Assembly (NCBI GenBank): GCA_014529385.2
Contig: CM043942.1
Location: 63,769,184-63,833,183, forward strand
DNA length: 64,000 nt
Reading direction: 5' to 3'
Origin: Adiantum capillus-veneris
Lineage: Eukaryota; Streptophyta; Polypodiopsida; Polypodiales; Pteridaceae
This document shows positions 54,757-64,000 of the stretch, piece by piece. The notes beneath the pieces were generated by a model that saw only the letters and a program-made list of their open reading frames with translations, was not told where the DNA came from and did no database searches. A program made the translations under genes and the position numbers. Every line of letters begins with the position of its first letter. Within the stretch, counting starts at the first letter, position 1.

Positions 54757-56343
54757 TCATATGTACTCCTTTAGAAACAACCTTCGAAGGGTAGGGTAGA
54801 TTGTTTTCTCGTCCACCCTTAGGGTCCTATACCAATCTCCAGCCTTCCCACTCAATGTCAAGCTTAAGGCATTGCACTTATGTAGTTCGTTGCGTTCCCC
54901 TAAGGAATCACATACTTGTTCAAACACTTCAATGTGTTTCCTAGCATCTTCGTCCCCATTGAATTTTTGCGTGAGTTTGGCAATTTGTACTGCCTTACTT
55001 CTAGGCTCTCTATCAGATGCATGACGCATATTTTCCGCGATAGATCGACCTATGGTTTGAGCAAACGCTGCCAAGTCACCTATGTGAGGAGGCAGGGCCG
55101 GTGGAGGTACTCTTGGAATCATATGTGGGAGAGGAACGGGTACCGGTCTTGGCATATGTGTGGATGATGCAGGATATGGAACATAACCGGGCATAGGTCC
55201 ACTCGGATAAGAGCTAGGGAGCGGCACTCGAGGAGCATAAGCAAGTGGTACAATTGGAGGTGTGGGGGCCATGTGTGCATAAGGGGCTAGAGGCACATAT
55301 GGTCGAGGCCCCATATTAGGTACTACGACACTAGGTAGTGGCACTGCGCTAACCGTAGATGTCATCGGTACATTCTCTGTCAGGCTTATCCCTGGAGTGA
55401 GCACTGTGTTTTCCTTGATAGAGGGTTGAGCCAAGTTAGGGAAGCTAAAGTTTTCGCTCGGAGTCTCAGATTGCATAGAGACCCCAGGTGAAATGACGTA
55501 AGATGGGTCCATGGGACTCATTAGAGGAGTCTCCATTTTTGATAGAGTAGGCTGTTGAGCCTTGCTCGTATCCAGAAATCTCATGGGGCCAGTTGAGAGT
55601 ATATTTACCCCTCGGTTTTGCCTTTCTGATTGAATAATGCCATGGATAACATTACAGATCATTTTCTGTTGATCTTCGATGCTCGTGGCACTAGAGGTGG
55701 ATTGTACAATCTCTATCCATCCTACATGGTAGGCGTGGCCAGAGTGTAGATCCGTCAACACCTCAGTGTGGAGGTCGTATGTCCAATGATCATTAATGAA
55801 CCATACTTCTAGAGTCGACGTGTTAACGGTTTCTTGTGAGGTAGAAGCAATGTTGCTCCCCGTGGTTTTACTTGTCACCAACGGTACTCTAGAGGGAACT
55901 TCTGAAGGAGGCAGCTCAACAGGGCCTTCTTGGTAAGAAGTTGGTAGGATATCCACATGGACACTCTTTGGGGGTGTGGGGTCCACGTGCGATGTGAAAG
56001 GAGAGTCCACTTCCCCACCCCCTTCGTGTGCTTCATTTGCATCAGGTTCCGAGCGAGTAGCTCTACCTAATGTTTCCATGAAACGGCTAAACATACTAGT
56101 ACTAGGCTGTGGAGCTTCGGGAGGTGCATGGTCTTCTCTCTCAGTGTTTTGGTTAGGATATGCTTCCATGATTTCTGAGTCGGAGGAGGAATCACTAGCG
56201 GCGATTTTAGGGTCTTGGGTGGTGCTACCTTGTGTCCCCGCTGAGGGTCTAGATCCTATCGTGGATGGGTAATGGGTGTCCGTATGAACAAAGGCACCCT
56301 CAATATGCTCGTGTACTAGCACCCGCCCAGAGCGTAAGTGCAT
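54757..56343 (-). CDS. Element B polyprotein part 1a: gag N-terminus
   Basis: ATG at 56343 (MHLRSGRVLV) opens 528 codons: an acidic/Ser/Thr-rich first 180 residues, a short folded-looking stretch (FINDHWTYDLHTEVLTDL), a 150-residue Pro-rich linker (MAPTPPIVPLAYAP), then the start of the Retrotrans_gag domain (KLTQKFNGDEDARKHIEVFE, GKAGDWYRTLRV). The in-frame TGA at 54757-54759 sits in KEYI*EGVLWG, where CGA (Arg) would fit. It is a probable C-to-T change. The gag N-terminus is much longer than in ordinary gypsy gags. Confidence 0.9.
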   Translation of the reverse strand: MHLRSGRVLVHEHIEGAFVHTDTHYPSTIGSRPSAGTQGSTTQDPKIAASDSSSDSEIMEAYPNQNTEREDHAPPEAPQPSTSMFSRFMETLGRATRSEPDANEAHEGGGEVDSPFTSHVDPTPPKSVHVDILPTSYQEGPVELPPSEVPSRVPLVTSKTTGSNIASTSQETVNTSTLEVWFINDHWTYDLHTEVLTDLHSGHAYHVGWIEIVQSTSSATSIEDQQKMICNVIHGIIQSERQNRGVNILSTGPMRFLDTSKAQQPTLSKMETPLMSPMDPSYVISPGVSMQSETPSENFSFPNLAQPSIKENTVLTPGISLTENVPMTSTVSAVPLPSVVVPNMGPRPYVPLAPYAHMAPTPPIVPLAYAPRVPLPSSYPSGPMPGYVPYPASSTHMPRPVPVPLPHMIPRVPPPALPPHIGDLAAFAQTIGRSIAENMRHASDREPRSKAVQIAKLTQKFNGDEDARKHIEVFEQVCDSLGERNELHKCNALSLTLSGKAGDWYRTLRVDEKTIYPTLRRLFLKEYI

Positions 56344-57265
56344 GTGCTTTTGATACCCTAAGGTGTCAAAAAGCTGCTCTAGGAGGCCTTGTGACTAGTT
56401 TTTAGCGTGTTTTTTGTTTGTTTTTTTGCTAGATTTTTTAGAGCGTGTCGTGGAATGGGCCGTGTGATAGCTCGAAACGAGCGTATCGGTCAGAGGGTCG
56501 TGCCGTGCTTTACAGCCCTCCGTTTGGTCACTCTATGCCCTTGGAATCCCTAAAACTGTCAATTTCCAGTAGGGAACTAGGCCCAAACTAGAAAGTCTAA
56601 GGGTGCAAGTGGGAAGAGAAAGGAGGAGAGTGGAGGACTTGTCCCACATGCTCTCATTCTCTCTTGAGGGAGTAGGGTATATATATAAGAGTGAGTCTAG
56701 TATATATCATAAGACTGAGGACTGAGGCCTGGGCCTGGGAAACCGATCCCGATCTATCTTTTATACAAACCAACCCGTCCGTTTTAAGAGTCACGTTTTT
56801 TATTTTCGAAAAATATCGCCGCCCACTCGCTCGCGTTTTTAATTTCCGAATTTTTTTCCTTTTTTTTTTCAAAATTATTTATTTTTTTTTTCTCAAAAAA
56901 CTTTTTTTTTCCAAAAAAATTTTTAATTATTTTTTTTTGTTGATGCAAAAAATACAGAAATTGAAAAAAATGCAGAAAAACGCAGAAATGCAGAAATTGC
57001 AGAAAATTAAAAAAACGCAGAAATTGCAGAAAATTGAAAAAACGCAGACACGTAGAAAATTGCAGAAATTGAAAACGCCGAACTTGAAAATGCAGAAATT
57101 GCAGAAATTGAAAAAACGCAGACAATAGCAGAAATTGAAACTTGACAGCAATTGCAGAAAACGCAAAAAACAGAAATCTCCACACACTCCTTCCCTGCCT
57201 TTCCTATGATAGAAATTGCACCACAAGGAAGCGTAAAGTGCTAACCGAGCTTAGTGTAGGGCATA
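56344..57265 (-). other. Leader of element B
   Basis: No coding capacity. It contains long A/T homopolymer runs (56840-56940) and the minisatellite at 56941-57175. Confidence 0.7.
56941..57175. repeat. GCAGAAATT-type minisatellite in the element B leader
   Basis: Irregular tandem units of TGCAGAAATTG(AAAAA) with CGCAGA variants. They create artificial Lys/Gln- or Phe/Cys-rich ORFs. Confidence 0.85.
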
Positions 57266-57283
57266 TCCCCGGCAACGGCGCCA
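57266..57283 (-). other. tRNA-Asp primer-binding site of element B
   Basis: On the minus strand TGGCGCCGTTGCCGGGGA, complementary to the 3' end of plant tRNA-Asp(GUC) and typical of Athila-type gypsy elements. It starts four bases after the LTR. Confidence 0.9.
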
Positions 57284-57287
57284 AAAA

Positions 57288-57537
57288 TGTGCGCTCCTTG
57301 CCGCACTGTCGAAGCAAGGGACTTGCCAATACACCGTATGCGAGCCACAAACGGCTCCAAGCACACAACAAGCCTAAACTAGCAAGCTCAAGAAAACAAA
57401 GGGTGTGTCACTCACCGCTCTACGCTCGCCTTCGTGGTGGATTCCTCGCCGCAATGAAGAAGAAGCTGCAGTCGTGCCGCGCTCAACCGCTTCGCCGCCG
57501 TCGTGCCTTCGTAATGCTCGATCGCACACACACTCTC

Positions 57538-57568
<31 letters not shown>

Positions 57569-57861
57569 AGGAGGTGAAGAAGAAGAAGATGGAGATGGAG
57601 CAAGAGCACTCTTCAATTGCACAAATGAGAGAATGAGTAAAAATTAGGTTTAGTTTGCTTTTATAGGAGCTCACCCCATTCACACTTGGGCGCCCATGCT
57701 TAACCAACTAATCCCTTGAATGTCCAAGTTAAAGTGCGCCTCTCATCGACGATCACTCTACCTTTCCTTATTGGTCCGACAAGCCCGATACCTGACTCTA
57801 CCAAATACATAATACGCGTCCATCGTAGGTGATGGGTGTCCGTGTGCCGTGAGGGTTAACA
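57288..57861 (-). repeat. 5' LTR of element B
   Basis: 574 bp. Ends are TGTTAACC.. and ..GAGCGCACA on the element strand. Confidence 0.95.
57658..57666 (-). promoter_or_regulatory. TATA box of the element B LTR promoter
   Basis: CTATAAAAG on the minus strand in the 5' LTR. The start of transcription should lie about 30 bp to the left, leaving roughly 340 bp of R-U5 before the PBS. Confidence 0.6.
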
Positions 57862-58991
57862 ATTGCCCACTCCCACTCCGCGTCTGCCATGTTGCCACTG
57901 CGGTAACTCCTGTCTGGATCTCTGACCTGGTTGGCTGCTGCACGCCACACACTGGACTGCTTGTTTTTTAGAAATGTCTTTATATAGCCCTCCAACCATT
58001 GTTGTGAAAAACGTTGATCGGGGGCGTTTGGAAATCTAGCTAACAGAGCGTCCTCAATGTACCGTGCATGATCAGGCAGTTGGTCTCTAAACTTTATAAA
58101 ACAATTCTTATACGTTGAATGTATAAGAATTTGTAGATGGCAGCAAAATGCCCTGCCCTGTGTCGAAATCAACCTCCCCGCCATATTTCAACCTCCCCGC
58201 CATATTTAACCCTGTAGTAGCATCCATGCGTGTCTAGCACGGGTGCGTCAGTATCCTCGTCCTCTACGTTAGGGGCGGCACTCTCTGAAAGTGGGGACTC
58301 CGTTCCCCCGCCACTACCAAAACATGCAAAACCACAAGATCCACCGCCGCTTCGTCTCTCGCAGCGCTAGCTGCCCTGAGACGAGCGTCGACGCGCTCTG
58401 CCAGAGGAAGTCCGTGGACGATGTTCTGGCGAATCCGGAGTGGAATGGAGTGGCGTAGGACCCTGTGATGCCATGGGAGTAGGACCCTGCGATACAAGGG
58501 GAGTAGGACCCTGCGATGGAATAGGAGTAGGACGATAGGAAGGGAGAGTAGAGGGAGGTGCCGTCGATGCGAGGCTCTATAGGTAAGGAGTCCCTCCCTA
58601 ACTCCCCCATGGTGTAGTCTGCACAGAAATGCTATAGGTTGCAAGCTGCTGTGGAGTGTAGCGGCCAAACAAATCCTCCGTCGAACGGAGGTACTACTCT
58701 CCTAAAGAGATAGCCCGCTGTAAGTCAGGATCTACGACCGGTGCAGGAATTTGAGAAGAGTAGGTGTAGGATGGCCATGCCTGCAAATAACAAAAAAAAA
58801 AACCTATGACACTCATGGTTTATGGTTAACTCCGTAAAAGCATTATTTATTTCTTTACTTGTTCTCACCAACTCAAGACTCGGATCCACTGGAGGCGATG
58901 TCCACCCCGGGTGGGAGCCCACCTGAGATGTGAACCAACCAAAAGAAGAGCCAGGTTGCTGCTCCTCACCAGTTGGTCTGTCGTCTGACCT
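57862..58991 (-). pseudogene. 5' exons of the multi-exon gene split by element B
   Basis: Exon 58991-58869 follows tgtaatgtag and is open (DDRPTGEEQQPGSSFGWF, HPGWTSPPVDPSLEL). An 88-bp intron (gtgagaac..ttatttgcag) follows. The next exon from 58780 is open apart from TAGs where CAG would fit. It encodes a Gln/Pro-rich stretch with three SQGPTP repeats, a GGG-rich acidic segment, and after a frame change near 58200 a folded region (HARYIEDALLARFPNAP, WLEGYIKTFLKNKQSSVWRA). It ends in EWEWAI at the insertion site. A tandem copy of an 18-bp unit (AATATGGCGGGGAGGTTG) sits near 58178-58213. Product unknown. Confidence 0.6.
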
Positions 58992-59072
58992 CTACATTAC
59001 AAAGAGCAATATAAGATTAAGCTTTCCACCCTCCTCACTCATCTAAATATATGTACGTACACAAGTATATTA

Positions 59073-59826
59073 CCACACAAACACGTAGATACATATACAT
59101 ACTAGTAGACCTAAGTAGAGGCTAGTAGTGCCAAAGGTCAACTGCACCTCTTTAGATATCATCGCAGTCTAAACCGTGGTAAAACCAAAGGTACGTTGCG
59201 GTAATCCATGCATGAGTGGATCAATGACCGCAATGCCACGATTAAAAAAGGACTATACCCAAGAGGAAGCATCTAACCTTTGGATGCTATGCTCCCGTAC
59301 TTAGTGCCTACATACATGCATAAACAGATATATATGTTCACACATATATATGTTAAGGTTGTAAATGTAGCCATCATTTTGTGTTGGATGCACCTAAATT
59401 CAATGTCTAAGTGATCAATTGATTGTAACATTACAATTCTCTCCCAGAGGATATATATATTAGCACACAAACACGTAGATACATACACATATTAGTAGAC
59501 CTAAGTAGAGGTTAGTAGTGCCAAAGGTCAAATGCACCTTTTTAGATATCATCGCAGTCTCAACCGTGGTAAAACCAAAGGTACATTGCGGTAATCCATG
59601 CATGAGTGAATCAATGATCGCAACGCCATGATTAAAAAAGGACTATACCCAAGAGGAAGCGCCTTTGGATACTATGCTCCCGTACTTAGTGCCTACATAC
59701 ATGCATAAATAGATATATATATACACACATATATATGTTAAGGTTGTAAATGTAGCCATCGTTTTGTGTTGACTGCACCTAAATTCAAACATCTAAATGA
59801 TCAATTGATCGTAACATTACAATTCT
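59073..59826. repeat. Tandem duplication of a ~370-390-bp unit
   Basis: Copy 1 (59073-59446) and copy 2 (59463-59826) share long identical stretches such as CACACAAACACGTAGATACAT, offset 390 bp. Copy 2 lacks a few bases. Contains TGCGGTAATCC and TATATATG runs. No gene. Confidence 0.9.
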
Positions 59827-59888
59827 AATGTAATGCAATAAGTAATTCTATTTCTCTCACTGAGTCTCTCTCTCTCCATCCCAGAGTC

Positions 59889-60186
59889 ATGTCTGCGCCT
59901 CCATGTAAAGCAAGCACTCTCAGAGATGAGAAGCCAAACATGGACGACATCTTCTGCCGAGGCATGGAGGTCTCGGCTAAGGTCATGGTGGCTTTGGACT
60001 TGGGCACCACTTTTTCGGGCTTCGCGTACGTCCACAAGAGCGACCCCAGGAAAATCCACCATGTCCTAAAATGGCCTCACAAACTGAGGCAGCCGCTTCA
60101 TCCCGTTATTGCAAAACATAGATCAGCATGTTTTACAAGTGGAACCCATTGTCTTCTACCTACACCCTCCAAGCTTGGGAATGGAC
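59889..60186 (+). pseudogene. HSP70-like (HSPA12-type) gene, 5' fragment
   Basis: ATG at 59889 leads to KVMVALDLGTTFSGFAYV, where ALDxGTTxSG is the first phosphate-binding loop of the HSP70/actin ATPase fold (GTTFSG at 60004-60021). The Ala-Leu-Asp-Leu and FAYV context resembles HSPA12A/B-type proteins rather than canonical HSP70. After a frameshift near 60090 a second family-like piece reads CKT..MFYKWNPL..LQAWEWTALR, ending at 60186 where a pyrimidine repeat takes over. An exon-intron border could lie there. The rest of the gene would be beyond element E. Substrate-binding and late ATPase parts are not present. Confidence 0.6.
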
Positions 60187-60520
60187 TGCCCTTCGTTTTC
60201 TCTCTCTTTTTCTCCCTCTTTCCCTCTCTTTCTCTCTCTCTCTCTTTATTTCTCTCCCTCTCTTTCTCCCTCTCTTTCTCTACCTCTTTCCCTCTATCTC
60301 TCTCTTTCTCTCCCTCTTTCCCTCTCTCCATCTCTTTCTCTATCTCTCTTTCTTTCTCTACCTCTTTCCCTCTATCTCTCTCTTTTGCTCCATCTCTTTC
60401 TCTCTATCTCTATTCCTCTCTTTCTCTCCCTCTCTATCTACTCTCTCTCTCTTTCCCTATCCCTATCTCTCTCTTTCTCTCCATCTTTCCCTCTCTCACT
60501 CTATCTCTTGCTCTTTCCCT
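60187..60520. repeat. Pyrimidine-rich (TC)n/(CTTT)n tract
   Basis: About 330 bp of CTCTCTTTCTCTCCC-type units. The Ser/Leu/Phe-rich ORFs in all three frames are artefacts of it. It separates the HSP70-like exon from element E. Confidence 0.9.
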
Positions 60521-61291
60521 TGTTAAGTATGGAGCCTGATTTACCCTTGTAATTTTTTGTGGTAAAAGCGCACATTTGTAAGGCCCCCATTATGAGGAGA
60601 AACCATCATGCGTGAAGGAAAATCACTCTCGTCGGAAACCAAAATTTTCACGGCCAACTTTAGGGGCCTCGGGTGCGGAAGCCCCCGATACTTTTATTTT
60701 CCTTCGTCGAAATATTCCTTTTCGTCGGAATATTATGGTCGGACGGCGGCCGAAAAGTAGTCGGAAAACAATCGGTCAGTTGGCCGGTGGCCGGTAGTCA
60801 ATGGCCGGTGACCGGTGGTCGGAAGTCAATGGCCGGTGACCGGTGGCCGAATTCAAAAGCGGACTTGTCTTCTCAAGGGTGGCCACACATGGACGGATTG
60901 AAGGGTCTGATTTGGACTTATCTACACAAGGGCGGCTACACATGGCTGCCTCTCATGAGAGAGGGCAGCCCTTTTGGCCTATAAAAAGAGGCCATTTCTA
61001 CACACATTTCAGAGTTTGTGAAGTTGATGCAACAAGGTGGGTGTGAGGTGGTGAGAGTGAAGCAAGGCGGGAGCTCCAAAAGGGTATAATCCCTTTGTAA
61101 ACTACTTCTTGTTTTGAAGTACTAAAGCCATTGAGTGACTGCTTTCCCGTGGACGTAGCCCGGGTGAACCACGTATATCGTGTGTACTCTCTCTCTCTCT
61201 CTCTACTCTATAATCTCGTGTATGTAAATTTGTCTCTCTCCATTAAGTAATCTACTCAATTATCTATTTAGCTACGTCTTATTTCCTAACA
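60521..61291 (+). repeat. 5' LTR of copia element E
   Basis: 771 bp, TGTTAAGTATGGAGCC to TTTCCTAACA, homologous to the LTRs of element C. GGCCGGT minisatellite at about 60778-60850. CTATAAAAAG at 60979-60988. Confidence 0.95.
60979..60988 (+). promoter_or_regulatory. TATA box of the element E LTR promoter
   Basis: CTATAAAAAG at the position matching the TATA-like site in element C. Confidence 0.6.
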
Positions 61292-61293
61292 AC

Positions 61294-61309
61294 TAGTATC
61301 AGAGCAAGG
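61294..61309 (+). other. PBS of element E
   Basis: TAGTATCAGAGCAAGG, two bases after the LTR. It differs from element C by the second base (TGGTATC). Confidence 0.85.
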
Positions 61310-61364
61310 TTTACTCGTAGCTAAATTATCTCAAGGAAAGGATTCCTTGAATTGAGTGGGAGTT

Positions 61365-64000
61365 ATGGCAGAGGAAGGGATGCTCAAGATTGAGAAGTTC
61401 AACGAAAAAAACTACCAACATTAGAAGATGCAGATTGAAGACTATCTATACCAGAAGGACCTCTATTTGCCACTAGGCGGTCTTGCGAAGAAGCCCGCAA
61501 CAATGGCAGATGAAGCATGGATTGTCCTTGATCGAAAGGCACTGGGAACAATCCGGTTAAGCTTGGCGTCAACGGTGGCCTTCAATGTTTTGGAGATGAA
61601 GACCACGAAGGACTTGATGAAGTCACTTGACGACTTCTATGAGAAACCATCGGCATCCAATAAGGTATTTCTTATGAAGTGCTTGTTCAATCTAAAGATG
61701 GCAGAGAATGGTTCAGTTGCAGAACACCTAAATGACTTTAACACAAACATAAGTCAACTTCGATCGGTGAAAATCAATTTTGATGACGAAGTGCGAGCTC
61801 TCCTTATACTATCATCTCTACCGGATAGTTGGGACAGCCTTGTGATGGCTGTAAGTAATTCTATCTCTGGCACAAATACTCTTAAGTTTGATGATGTTGT
61901 GGGTGTTCTCCTAAGCGAGGAAATACAAAGGAGAAGCACAGGAGAATCATCAAGTGCTGCACTGTCAGTGGAAACAAGAGGAAGGCCTAAGGAGAGGTTC
62001 AAAAACCAAAAGGGTGGTGATCGCTCAAGGTGGAGCAAGTCACGCACAAAGTCAGTTCTTGAATGTTGGAACTGCGGTAAGAAGGGCCACGTCAAGAAGA
62101 ATTGCTGGTCCAAGAAGAAGAAGGAGACCGAGTCTCAAGACAACAAGCCAACATCGGAGGCCAATGTGGTAGGTAAAGTAGAGCAAGATGCTCTAATTCT
62201 CTCATTAGACAACGTGTCTAGTTCCTGGATAGTAGATTCTGGGGCTTCATTCCATGCGACACCACACAAGCAACATTTCCAAGATTACACCAAAGGTAAT
62301 TTTGGGTATGTATACTTGGGAGATGATGAAGCTTGTGAGATTCTCGGCAAAGGTACAGTTTCTGTCAAAACTGCTAACGGAAATGAATGGAAGCTTAAAG
62401 ATGTTAGGCATGTTCCTTCTCTTCGGAAAAATTTGATCTCTACAGGACAATTGGATGATGAAGATCACAACATTGCATTCAGAAACAAATGGTGGAAGAT
62501 CTCAAAGGGATCTTTGGTGGTTTCCAAGGGAGAAAATGTCGATACACTTTACTTGTGTACTATCAGCACGCAACCTTCAGCTTGTGCAACAACTACAAAA
62601 GTTGACAGTGCGGTGTGGCACTACTGGCTTGGGCATATGAGTGCCAAAGGAATGCAAATCATTCAAACGAAGAAGCTTCTACCAGGTTTGAAAGAAGTAG
62701 ACTTAGAGTTCTGTGAAGATTGTGTTTATGGTAAACAAAAGAGGGTAAAATTTCAAAAATCAGGATATGAAAGAAAAAATAAAAAACTTGAGTTGGTTCA
62801 TTCTAATGTTTGGGGTCCTGCAAGTACACCATCACTTGGTGGCTCATTGTACTATGTAACATTCATAGACGATGCGACTAGAAAAACATGCGTTTATGTC
62901 ATGAAGAATAAGTCCGATGTGTTTTTCATATTTCAAAGGTGGAAAGCCTTTGTGGAGAATGAAACAGGTACGTACCAAGGTTAAATGCCTCAGATCCGAC
63001 AATGGAGGCGAATATTGGAGCCAAGCTTTTGAAAGCTTTTGTGCTAGAAAATTCGGAGGCAAAGGACAACCCCAAGGACACCTAAACAAAATGGGATTTC
63101 AGAAAGGATGAACAGGACAATCATGGAGCGAGCACGAAGCATGCGGCTACATGCAGGCCTACCGCTTGAGCTTTGGGCGGAAGCTGTAAGTACGTCTGTG
63201 TACTTAATCAATCGGTCACCCTCAAAGACATTGGATGGGGGAGTTCGAGAAGAGGCATGGACAAGTAAACCGGTGAATTATGCATTTCTCAAAGTGTTTG
63301 GGTGTGAGGCTTTCATGCACATAGATAGAAGCCTAAGATCAAAGCTAGATGCAAAGTCCAAAAAGTGTTTCTTCATTGGCTATGGAGAAGGTGACTTTGG
63401 GTATCGCCTATGGAATCCTGAAGATGGTAAAATCTTAAGGAGTAGGGATGTAATTTTTAACGAACAAAATATGTACAAAAATTACTTGGAAAGAAAACAA
63501 ACAAAAGAAATAGGTGATGAGTACATGGAGCTTGAGGATGGTGAAGACTCAAGGACTGCAAACGGTGACAATGTGCAACAACGTCAACCAAATGAGGAGC
63601 CTCAACCTATTCCCCGAAGATCTACAAGAGCAAGTAGACCTCCATAAAGGTTTGTTCCTTCCTTCAACCATCTCTTGATCTCAGATTCTGGAGAGCCGGA
63701 ATCATATGAAGAAGCTATGCAACATGAATCCAAAGAAGAATAGACGAAGAGCATGCAAGTGGAGATGGACTCACTACATCGCAACCAAACATGGGAGTTG
63801 GTTGAGTTGCCTAAAGGTAAGCGGGCACTTCAAAACAAATGGGTGTACAAGGTGAAGGAAGAAGAAGGTGGGAAGAAAAGATACAAGTCTAGGCTTGTGA
63901 TAAAAGGTTTTTATCAAAAGAAAGGTATTGACTTCAATGAAATATTTTCTCTTGTTGTAAAAATGAACTCAATTATGCTTGTCTTAAACCTTGTGGCTGC
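61365..64000 (+). pseudogene. Copia gag-pol polyprotein of element E (partial)
   Basis: ATG at 61365 (MAEEGMLKIEKFN). TAG at 61422-61424 replaces Trp of NYQHW. The frame is then open to about 62984: gag, zinc knuckle CWNCGKKGHVKKNC (from 62064), protease WIVDSGASFHAT, HHCC, and integrase to VENETGT. A 4-bp GTAC duplication near 62969 shifts the frame. The integrase end and RT start follow (63108 on), with TAA near 63645 (element C has Glu) and TAG near 63741 (Trp in C). RT runs to the window edge (RLVIKGF..GIDFNEIFS). Like C it is a non-autonomous relic. Confidence 0.92.

Larger units (their letters stand above)
44351..57861 (-). mobile_element. Nearly complete 13.5-kb Ty3/gypsy element B
   Basis: LTRs at 44351-44938 and 57288-57861 (TGTGCGCTCC..GGTTAACA), tRNA-Asp PBS, terminal PPT, a gag-pol frame of about 3,100 codons with three lesions, an internal PPT-like tract and an accessory ORF. 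Flanking pentamers ATTGT (44346-44350) and ATTGC (57862-57866) match in four of five bases, a mutated target duplication. The tRNA-Asp PBS and the large gag point to the Athila/Tat side of plant gypsy. LTRs differ by only a few substitutions and microsatellite length, so insertion is recent. Confidence 0.95.
60521..64000 (+). mobile_element. Ty1/copia element E (C family), 3' end off the window
   Basis: 5' LTR, PBS and gag-integrase-RT start in plus orientation, closely similar to element C throughout. The 5' flanking pentamer is TCCCT (60516-60520). The 3' LTR is not in the window. Confidence 0.93.

Noticed and set aside
56691-57226. Lys/Gln-rich and Phe/Cys-rich ORFs
   Set aside because: Arise from poly-A/T runs and the leader minisatellite of element B.
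60109-60552. Long Ser/Leu/Phe-rich ORFs
   Set aside because: They are translations of the pyrimidine repeat in three frames and have no protein character.

Overview
This is nuclear DNA of a land plant, from a gene-poor, repeat-saturated region. The evidence is the density of Ty1/copia and Ty3/gypsy LTR retrotransposons with plant-type primer-binding sites (complementary to initiator tRNA-Met, and in one element to tRNA-Asp), long dinucleotide repeats, and short introns with plant-like GT..AG borders. There are no operons, tRNA or rRNA genes, or CRISPR arrays. The sequence does not fix the species. A large-genome lineage such as a fern, lycophyte or gymnosperm would fit, but that is only an impression.

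Layout. 1-242: edge of a minus-strand copia element (LTR plus PBS). 790-1556: broken carboxyvinyl-carboxyphosphonate phosphorylmutase-like pseudogene. 2290-3861: dinucleotide repeats. 4195-10770: degenerate gypsy gag ('G') split by a complete copia element 'C' (4721-10277, TSD GCTCT). 12086-13400: a hairpin and a diverged ~300-bp tandem array. 13649-15345: gypsy gag remnant. 15582-18092: 5' part of gypsy element 'F' (LTR, gag, protease). 18093-33780: 5'-truncated minus-strand gypsy element 'A'. 33787-40757: F's RNase H and integrase, split by copia element 'D' (34674-39890, TSD TGGTT). 40818-43673: pyrimidine minisatellite, AT-rich tandem repeats and a hairpin. 43875-58991: a multi-exon minus-strand gene split by a nearly complete 13.5-kb gypsy element 'B' (44351-57861). 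59073-59826: tandem duplication. 59889-60186: 5' fragment of an HSP70/HSPA12-like gene. 60521-64000: plus-strand copia element 'E', same family as C, running off the window.

The most unusual content is in A and B, two related gypsy elements that share an extended plan. The polyprotein runs gag, zinc knuckles, first retropepsin-like domain, RT, RNase H, integrase, then a second retropepsin-like domain and a tail with repeated tryptophan motifs. A polypurine-tract-like sequence follows, then a separate accessory ORF region (about 1.1 kb of codons in A, 143 codons in B), then the real polypurine tract and the 3' LTR. A also carries two tandem copies of the integrase H2C2 zinc-binding module with identical spacing. 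A's non-coding region carries a recurring perfect palindrome.

None of the elements is intact. B has only three lesions and nearly identical LTRs, so it is young. A, C, D and F are older. Most stop codons in A lie in one continuous reading frame, and where B or E shows the ancestral codon they are C-to-T or G-to-A changes. That suggests decay through cytosine methylation.
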